DNA of 64,000 nucleotides from Gemmatimonadota bacterium (GTDB lineage Bacteria; Gemmatimonadota; Gemmatimonadetes; Gemmatimonadales; Gemmatimonadaceae), in NCBI GenBank assembly GCA_016704465.1, contig JADJAD010000004.1, positions 496,001-560,000 on the forward strand, written 5' to 3'. Every line of letters begins with the position of its first letter. The first letter of the stretch is position 1. This document shows positions 58,515 through 64,000 of the stretch, piece by piece. Made by a program: the position numbers and the translations under genes. Under the pieces are notes generated by a model that saw nothing but the letters and a program-made list of their open reading frames with translations, did no database searches and was not told where the DNA came from.

Positions 58515-60221
58515 TCAGCCGCTCACCGAACCGTCAGGGTTCCCAACAGGGTGGCGTCGGGGTCGAACAGCACCCGCTGCGGCGCCCCCTCCAGCGTGAT
58601 CGGCACCGGTACAGTGGCGACTCGCGGCGGGGAGGGTGACCCGGATGCGTTGCACCCGCCCCCGCGCATCGGTCACGTCGACCGACAGGTTGAGTCGGTA
58701 GGGGGGGAACCGGGTCCCCTGCGTCGCCGTCAGGAGCAGCGCCTTGCGCCCCGCTTCCCATCGCCACCCCACGGTCAGGTCGGCGTAGCCGGGGCGTCGC
58801 ATCCACTGGTCGAAGAACCAGTCCAGCTGCTTCTTCGACGACCCCTCGACCTCGCGAATGAAGTCGGCGGTCAGCGCGTTCCCGTGGCGATGCCGGGCGT
58901 AGAAGGCGCGCACCGCCGAGTAGAACGCCGAGTCCCCCACTTCGTGCCGAAGCATGTGGAGGACGAACCCCGCCTTCTGGTAGACGTTGCTGTTGAGCAC
59001 GAAGCGCAGGTCGCTGAGCGTCTCGTCGATCACGGGCTTCTCGACCGTCACGCTGGCCTTGAGCACCGTCTCGCGCATCCGTCGCACCTCGTCGAGCATG
59101 GCGCTGTCCCCGCGCGAGCGCTCGGCCCACACGGCGGCGAAGTACGTCGCGAACCCCTCGGACAGACACACATGCGGCCATTCGCGTGTCGTCACCGCGT
59201 CGCCGAACCACTGGTGGGCGGTTTCGTGCGCGATCAGCCCCTCGGACATCGTCCGGCGGCGGAAGATGTTATCGGCGTAGAAGATCGACGAGGCGTTCTC
59301 CATGCCACCGTAGCGCGTGCTGCTCTGGACGTGGGCGAGCTTCTCGTACGGGTAGGGGCCGATGATGCGCGAGTAGAGGGCGACGATGTCGCCGGCCCGG
59401 GCGAAGGGCCCCGGCATGTAGTCGCGCACGTCCGGGGTCACCCAGACACTCTGGGGGACGCAGCCAGGTGCTTCGGCGAGACCGCAGGCGGTCCGTCCCA
59501 GCTCGAACTGCGCGAAGGGCGCCACCCCGATCACCATCACCCCGGTATACAGCGGGCGTGTCGACCGCCAGCGGGTGCGCAGCATGGCCGGCGCGGCCGC
59601 GGTCGCGGGCTCGGGCGTCTCTTCTTGCAGCTCGCCGTTGGCGATCACGCGGTAGCCGGCCGGCGTGCGCACCGTCCACTCCACGGTGGCCTTGTCCGAT
59701 GGGTGATCGACCGTGGCCAGCCACTCGCGCGCGCGATCGGGAAAATGATCGGCGAAGGCGGTCCAGTATCCTGCCGAGTCGCGGCGAACAACGAGACCGT
59801 CGGTCGGACGCCCGCGATACCGGAGCGCGACCCGCAGCGTATCGCGAACACCCGAGGGGAGCGGCAGGCGCACGGAGGTGCTGTCGCGGACGATCGGCAC
59901 CGCGCCCCCATTCACCTCGGCCGCTTCCACCAGCATGGCCGCGCGTAGGTCGAGCAGCAGCGTGTCGGCGCGCGCGCTGCGATAGAGCGTGATCGTGCTG
60001 GCGACCCGCACCGTATCGTCCAGGCCGCGCGGCGAGAAGTCGACGCCGAAGTCGTAGTGCAGGACGTCCAGCCCCGGGCGACTCCCGCCCGTGCGACTGG
60101 CACGGGTCGAGTCGGCACGCGCCGGTGCTCCCGGCTGCGGGCGCGACTGCGCGAGCGCGACAGCGGGCAGTGCTGCGGCGTAGAGCGTGAGCACGCCAGC
60201 CAGCGAGAGTACGCGCGTCAT
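58515..60221 (-). CDS. Secreted M1 family aminopeptidase, frameshifted near the 3' end
   Basis: Exported zinc aminopeptidase. The ATG at 60221 gives a Sec signal (MTRVLSLAGVLTLYAAALPAVALAQ). The family exopeptidase motif GGMEN and the zinc site H332-E-T-A-H336 with E355 (HExxH-18-E) are intact. The last 34 residues of the continuous frame (from ASRHCTGADHAGG) look unnatural. Shifting by one base near 58622-58632 restores a family-like ending (VPVPITLEG, then RVLFDPDATLLGTLTVR) with a stop at 58523-58525. One extra G in the run 58629-58632 would explain this. The ATG overlaps the previous stop as ATGA, so the gene is coupled to the sugar-dehydrogenase gene. Confidence 0.9.
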   Translation of the reverse strand: MTRVLSLAGVLTLYAAALPAVALAQSRPQPGAPARADSTRASRTGGSRPGLDVLHYDFGVDFSPRGLDDTVRVASTITLYRSARADTLLLDLRAAMLVEAAEVNGGAVPIVRDSTSVRLPLPSGVRDTLRVALRYRGRPTDGLVVRRDSAGYWTAFADHFPDRAREWLATVDHPSDKATVEWTVRTPAGYRVIANGELQEETPEPATAAAPAMLRTRWRSTRPLYTGVMVIGVAPFAQFELGRTACGLAEAPGCVPQSVWVTPDVRDYMPGPFARAGDIVALYSRIIGPYPYEKLAHVQSSTRYGGMENASSIFYADNIFRRRTMSEGLIAHETAHQWFGDAVTTREWPHVCLSEGFATYFAAVWAERSRGDSAMLDEVRRMRETVLKASVTVEKPVIDETLSDLRFVLNSNVYQKAGFVLHMLRHEVGDSAFYSAVRAFYARHRHGNALTADFIREVEGSSKKQLDWFFDQWMRRPGYADLTVGWRWEAGRKALLLTATQGTRFPPYRLNLSVDVTDARGRVQRIRVTLPAASRHCTGADHAGGGAAAGAVRPRRHPVGNPDGSVSG

Positions 60222-61414
60222 CGTGCCACCCGGTAGATCACGCCACCCTGGTCGTCGGAGACGAGCACGGCGCCGTCGGCATGTACCATGACGTCGACCG
60301 GCCGTCCCCAGCGTCTTCCCCGCTCGTCCTGCCATCCCACGATAAAGTCCTCCACGGCCGTCGGTTGGCCGTCGGTGATACGAATGCGCACCACCTTTGC
60401 CCCGGTCGGCACGTCACGGTTCCACGAACCGTGCAGTGCGACGAGGGCATCGCCTCGGTAGTCCGCGGGAAGGGCGGTGGCCCGGTCGAGGAACGTCATG
60501 CCTAACGGCGCCGCGTGTGCCTGCATGGTCAGGGCTGGGGGAATCGTCGCGGCGCAGCGTGCGCGGTCGTCGTACTCGGGGTTCGGGACGCGATCACCGT
60601 GGCAGTACGGCCAGCCGTAGTCGCCCCCGTCCCGCAGGATGTTGATTTCCTCGTGCGGCAGGTCCTGATGGTCGGGCTTGAGGTTGTCGCGCTCGTGCTG
60701 CGTGACCCACAGCGCCCCGGTCGGCGGATACACCGCCATGCCTACGGCGTTGCGCAGCCCGCGGGAGTAGATGCGCCCCTTCGGGTTGCCGTCCTCGAAC
60801 CTCAGCACGGCCGCGCGGTCGGGCGACTTCTCCTCACAGATGTTGCACGAGGAGCCGATGGCCACGTACATCGCGCCGTCGGCGCCAAACGTGACGGTAC
60901 GCGTCCAGTGACCGCCCCCGGCGCTATACGTCGCCACCGTCTCGGGCCTCCCGAGCGGCGCCATGTTCGCATTCGGGTCGAGGCGCAGGCGTACGACCGA
61001 CCCGGTGGTGGCGACATACAGCCAGCCGTCGCGAAAGGCCAACCCGTGCGGGCGATCGAGGTCGCGCACCACCACCACCTGCGACTCGGCCACGCCATCG
61101 CGATCGGCGTCGACCAGGCGGACGACCTCGCCGTCACGCGGACGCGACGCGTACACCGCGCCATCGGGGCCCAGCGCCATCATGCGCACCCCGCTCACGC
61201 GTGCGTACTCACGCACCGAGAAGCCGTCGGGGACCCACAGCTTGCCATCGAAGGTGGACTGCGTGAGCTGCGGGGAGCGCTGTTCCTGCGACGTGACATC
61301 GGACGCGCATCCCGTGGCGAGCAACAGCGCGGACAGCGCCACCGCCCGCGAGCGGAAGCCGAACCGCGCGCCCAACGGCACGTCGAGCGGAACGAGCGGC
61401 GCCTGACGACGCAT
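60218..61414 (-). CDS. PQQ-type glucose/sorbosone dehydrogenase-like lipoprotein
   Basis: A 398-residue envelope protein with the six-bladed propeller of soluble glucose dehydrogenase/L-sorbosone dehydrogenase (GSDH). GGAGG lies 8 bases before the ATG at 61414. The lipobox is LLLATGC. Characteristic stretches are RPHGLAFRDGWLYVA, GGHWTRTVTFGADGAMYVAIGSSCN, RGLRNAVGMAVYPPTGALWVTQHERD, DYGWPYCHGD, LVALHGSWNRDVPTGAKV and a final GRPVDVMVHADGAVLVSDDQGGVIYRV. A PQQ cofactor and an aldose substrate are family inferences. TAGATT on the minus strand near 61491-61496 may be the promoter -10. Confidence 0.88.
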   Translation of the reverse strand: MRRQAPLVPLDVPLGARFGFRSRAVALSALLLATGCASDVTSQEQRSPQLTQSTFDGKLWVPDGFSVREYARVSGVRMMALGPDGAVYASRPRDGEVVRLVDADRDGVAESQVVVVRDLDRPHGLAFRDGWLYVATTGSVVRLRLDPNANMAPLGRPETVATYSAGGGHWTRTVTFGADGAMYVAIGSSCNICEEKSPDRAAVLRFEDGNPKGRIYSRGLRNAVGMAVYPPTGALWVTQHERDNLKPDHQDLPHEEINILRDGGDYGWPYCHGDRVPNPEYDDRARCAATIPPALTMQAHAAPLGMTFLDRATALPADYRGDALVALHGSWNRDVPTGAKVVRIRITDGQPTAVEDFIVGWQDERGRRWGRPVDVMVHADGAVLVSDDQGGVIYRVAR

Positions 61415-61601
61415 GAGGAGACCTCCGGGTGGCGCATGAGGCGGCGCCCCGTGCCATCCGATCCGCACGGCACCGCAGGGCGCACCGGGGCAATCTACAA
61501 GCCCTCTCACGAATAGTCGCCCGCGCGTCGGCGCCCGTTACCGCGCCGAAGCGGTCGGACGTCCGTGAGCTCCCCTCCCGCCCACGCCGCTCCCGGTCGC
61601 C

Positions 61602-63074
61602 TCAGCTCCGGACGCGGTTACGTCCCTCGGCCTTGGCTCGGTACAACGCCTGGTCGGCCTTGGCCAGCAGGTCCTCCACTGTCTCCAGGCCGGGCAGGGG
61701 ATAGCACGCGACGCCGATGCTCGCCGTCAGGCGCAGCGCATTGCCCTGGGCGTGCTGGAAGTCACGCTCCTCGATCAGCTCGCGAATACGCTCGGCGAAG
61801 GCGATCGCCCCGGCGAGCGCCGTTTCGGGAAGGACAAGCACGAATTCCTTCCCGCCGTAACGTGCCACCACGTCCACCGAGCGGACCGCACTCTGGAGCA
61901 ACGCCCCGACATCGGTCAGCACATCGTCACCCACCAGGTGACCGAAGCTGTCGTTGACGCGCTTGAAGTGGTCGATGTCGATGAGCAGGATCGAGACCGT
62001 GGAGTCGTAGCGCTTGACGCGCTCCAGTTCCGACGTGAGCCGCTCGGTGAGGGCACGCCGGTTAAGGACCGCGGTCAGCGGGTCAGTCTGGGCCAGGACC
62101 TCGAGCCGGCGGTTGTCGGCCATCGTGGTCTCGAGGACCTTCGCCCGTTGCACGGCAACGACCGCGGCCTTGACCACGGTGTCGGCGAACTCGACGTCCT
62201 CGGCGGTGAGCGGCGGCTCGTTCATGGCGCGGCGCAGGAAGAAGACGCCGGCCTGGGTGGGTTCGAGCGCGAAGGGGAGGGCGATGACCGATCGTGTCGT
62301 CACCGTCGTCCCGTCGCGTAGCCAACGCTTGCGGACATCGGCGTACAGGGGCGACTGCATGACGTCCTCCACGAGCACCGGGCGCCCCGAGTCGAGCGCG
62401 AGGCGGATCTCGGGGTAACGTTCGAGGTCGAGTTCGAACCCGCGCGCCGAGGCCTGCTCGAAGGCAGTGGCCACGACACGAGGGCGCTCCCCCTCGCGCG
62501 CCAGGATGACCGAGCAGAACGTCAGGTCGAGGGCGCGCGCGACCCGGCGCGCCAGCAAGTGGTAGATCTCGTCCGACGAGAGGTCGTCGGTGACGTCGTG
62601 CAGGATGTCCACGAGCTTTCGGCGATTTTCCGCCTCCTCGCGCACCCGCTCCAGCTCCGCCTCGATGTCGCGCAACGTTTCGTTGGCACCCCGGAGGATG
62701 GCCCGCATCCGCAGCTGCGCCTGGATGCGCGCCAGCAGTTCCTTGACGCGGAACGGCTTCTTCACGAAGTCGGCGGCCCCGAGCCCCAGCGTGCGGACCG
62801 CCGCTTCCTCGGGCGGGAGGGACGACACCATCATGACCGGGACATCGCTCCACCGATCGTCTCCCTTGATGCGTTCGAGCAGCTGGTAGCCGTCGGCATC
62901 GGGAAACATGACGTCGAGCAGGACGAGGTCCGGGGTGCGTTCGGCCATCAACTCCAGCACGCGAGACCCCTGGTGCGCCGAGACCACGTCGTAGCCGTGT
63001 TCCTTGAGCACCCATGTCATCGTTTGCACGATCGACGTATCGTCGTCGGCGATCAGGATACGGGCGCTAGCCAT
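61602..63074 (-). CDS. Receiver-GAF-GGDEF response regulator with GGKEF active site
   Basis: A 490-residue signalling protein. Residues 4-120 are a CheY-like receiver (ADDD, phospho-acceptor D54 in LVLLDVMF, Lys in FVKKPFR), followed by a coiled coil (about 130-160), a GAF domain (about 165-320) and a GGDEF domain (about 330-490) with DPLTAVLNRRAL and IDIDHFKRVNDSFGH. The signature is GGKEF (407-411) instead of GG(D/E)EF; the third residue normally binds the catalytic metals, so diguanylate cyclase activity is doubtful. An inhibitory-site RSVD lies at the canonical distance upstream, so c-di-GMP or GTP binding may remain. The ATG at 63074 overlaps the preceding dehydratase gene by 8 bases. 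Confidence 0.93.
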   Translation of the reverse strand: MASARILIADDDTSIVQTMTWVLKEHGYDVVSAHQGSRVLELMAERTPDLVLLDVMFPDADGYQLLERIKGDDRWSDVPVMMVSSLPPEEAAVRTLGLGAADFVKKPFRVKELLARIQAQLRMRAILRGANETLRDIEAELERVREEAENRRKLVDILHDVTDDLSSDEIYHLLARRVARALDLTFCSVILAREGERPRVVATAFEQASARGFELDLERYPEIRLALDSGRPVLVEDVMQSPLYADVRKRWLRDGTTVTTRSVIALPFALEPTQAGVFFLRRAMNEPPLTAEDVEFADTVVKAAVVAVQRAKVLETTMADNRRLEVLAQTDPLTAVLNRRALTERLTSELERVKRYDSTVSILLIDIDHFKRVNDSFGHLVGDDVLTDVGALLQSAVRSVDVVARYGGKEFVLVLPETALAGAIAFAERIRELIEERDFQHAQGNALRLTASIGVACYPLPGLETVEDLLAKADQALYRAKAEGRNRVRS

Positions 63075-64000
63075 TCGCCAACAGCTCCCGCAGTCCGTCC
63101 CACTCCACATTGCCCCCGCTCAGGACGCAGACCGTGCACTCGCCCGGGGCGGGCGTCACGACGCCGGCAAGGAGTGCCGCCACCGCGACGGCACCGCTCG
63201 GCTCGGCGACCAGCTTGGCGCGGTCCAGCAGCAGTCGCATGGCGCGGACCATGTCCGCGTCGTCCACCGTGACCACCTGGTCGAGGAAGGCCTGATGGTG
63301 CGCGAAGTTCGTGGTGCCAATGCGCACGGCCAGCAGGCCATCGGCGATGCTGTCCGTGTGTGACAGGGCGACCGGCTCCCCGGCCTCGCGCGCTTTTGAG
63401 AGTTTGGGCGCGCCCGACGGCTCGACGCCGATCACGCGACTGGCGGGGAGCAGGAGCTTGATCGCCGCCGCCACCCCGGCGCTGAGTCCGCCCCCGCCCA
63501 CCGGGACGACGACGGTCGTGAGTCCGGGCAGCTCCTCGGCAATCTCCAATCCTGCCGTCCCCTGCCCCGCGATGATGGTGGCATCGTCGTAGGGCGGCAC
63601 GAGCGTCATGCCGTGCAACGCGACCAGCTCCAGCGCCCGCTCCATCCGGTCGCGCGTGGTCGTGCCGGCCAGTTCGACCGTCGCCCCCAGCCGTTCGGCC
63701 CCGCCACGCTTGGCCGTCGTCACGTTCGTCGGCATCACCACAGTCGCCGGCACCCCGAACAGGCGGGCCGCGTAGGCGACCGCCTGCGCATGATTGCCCG
63801 ACGACGGAGCCACGACCCCGCGCGCTCGCGCGTCGGGCGAGAGCCGCGACAGGTACGTGTACGCCCCACGGAACTTGAAGGCGCCACCTCGTTGCAGCAT
63901 TTCCGGCTTGATCCAGACGTCGCCGGCGACGATGTCGCTCAGCGCGTCGAAACGAAGCAGGGGTGTTCGCACGGCGACGCCCCGCAGCAATGTGGCGGCG
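63067..64000 (-). CDS. Threonine/serine dehydratase-like PLP enzyme (5' end outside window)
   Basis: Second fold-type II PLP enzyme of the window, at least 311 residues. The frame stays open to base 64000 with family-like sequence (AATLLRGVAVRTPLL), so the start codon is probably just outside. Motifs: PLP lysine in GGAFKFRGAYTYL, VVAPSSGNHAQAVAYAA, glycine loop PVGGGGLSAGV, AEPSGAVAVAALL and LSGGNVEWD. No ACT domain, so it is the catabolic threonine dehydratase or serine racemase type. It differs clearly from the dehydratase-like protein at 34358-35338. It overlaps the response regulator gene by 8 bases, so the two are cotranscribed. Confidence 0.9.
   Translation of the reverse strand, partial: AATLLRGVAVRTPLLRFDALSDIVAGDVWIKPEMLQRGGAFKFRGAYTYLSRLSPDARARGVVAPSSGNHAQAVAYAARLFGVPATVVMPTNVTTAKRGGAERLGATVELAGTTTRDRMERALELVALHGMTLVPPYDDATIIAGQGTAGLEIAEELPGLTTVVVPVGGGGLSAGVAAAIKLLLPASRVIGVEPSGAPKLSKAREAGEPVALSHTDSIADGLLAVRIGTTNFAHHQAFLDQVVTVDDADMVRAMRLLLDRAKLVAEPSGAVAVAALLAGVVTPAPGECTVCVLSGGNVEWDGLRELLANG

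Noticed and set aside
1..64000. tRNA, rRNA and prophage genes
   Set aside because: No T-loop-like GGTTCGAATCC pattern, no ribosomal RNA sequence and no phage or integrase protein was recognised while reading both strands.

Overview
The window is 64 kb of GC-rich bacterial chromosome (roughly 70% G+C by eye), with about 52 protein genes on both strands and no rRNA, tRNA, phage, transposon or CRISPR array that I could recognise. Many products are secreted or lipid-anchored (Sec, lipobox and Tat signals), TolB/PDZ/peptidase families are common, and there is an aerobic cytochrome oxidase operon. This combination suggests a soil-type Gemmatimonadota bacterium. The assignment is an inference from gene content, not from a marker gene.

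Layout. 1-5443 (+): the tail of a CzcA-type metal efflux pump, an acyl-CoA dehydrogenase and a secreted M24 peptidase, closed by a bidirectional terminator against a secreted M61 peptidase (-). 7631-13150 (+): DUF4349 lipoprotein, secreted amidohydrolase, small membrane protein, BtuF-like protein and M42 peptidase. 13270-18281: HEAT-repeat protein (-) divergent from a histone-deacetylase-fold amidohydrolase (+), then a secreted lectin-like protein (-) divergent from a proline-iminopeptidase-like hydrolase. 18393-22466 (+): PolX and Nth in a translationally coupled DNA-repair pair, cyclophilin, a 53-residue membrane protein and an HD-domain protein. 22534-28901 (+): ECF sigma factor, probable anti-sigma factor, Spy/CpxP-like protein, TolC-like channel, membrane fusion protein and MacB-like permease without an ATPase gene, followed by a PadR regulator with its own operator array. 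29095-36345: Kup potassium transporter; then (-) a class A beta-lactamase broken by one stop codon, a two-PDZ protein, a membrane protein, and a threonine-dehydratase-like/ornithine-cyclodeaminase-like pair. 36548-48681: double-cupredoxin lipoprotein, LeuRS (-), chemoreceptor-like protein, Tat-exported asparaginase-type hydrolase and sugar isomerase (-), S9 peptidase, zinc-ribbon protein, and a cyclic-nucleotide-binding-domain/aspartase fusion. 48860-53204 (+): cytochrome c oxidase subunits II (fused to cytochrome c), I, III and IV. 53432-64000: membrane protein (-), NagX-type acyltransferase and PBP4-type carboxypeptidase (+), then a minus-strand block with saccharopine dehydrogenase, a frameshifted M1 aminopeptidase, a PQQ-type sugar dehydrogenase, a receiver-GAF-GGDEF protein with a GGKEF site, and a second dehydratase cut by the window end.

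Two features run across the whole window. First, the octamer CGTTAGGC (or its complement) occurs 18 times, almost always inside genes; 14 copies of its GTTAGGC core supply an in-frame rare TTA leucine codon followed by GGC glycine. Second, intergenic spaces are unusually rich in short tandem arrays (7 to 17 bp units). The most notable gene-level anomalies are the PolX active site with D200 replaced by N, the stop codon directly after the SDN motif of the beta-lactamase, the GGKEF cyclase site, and the ECF-sigma-linked efflux operon.
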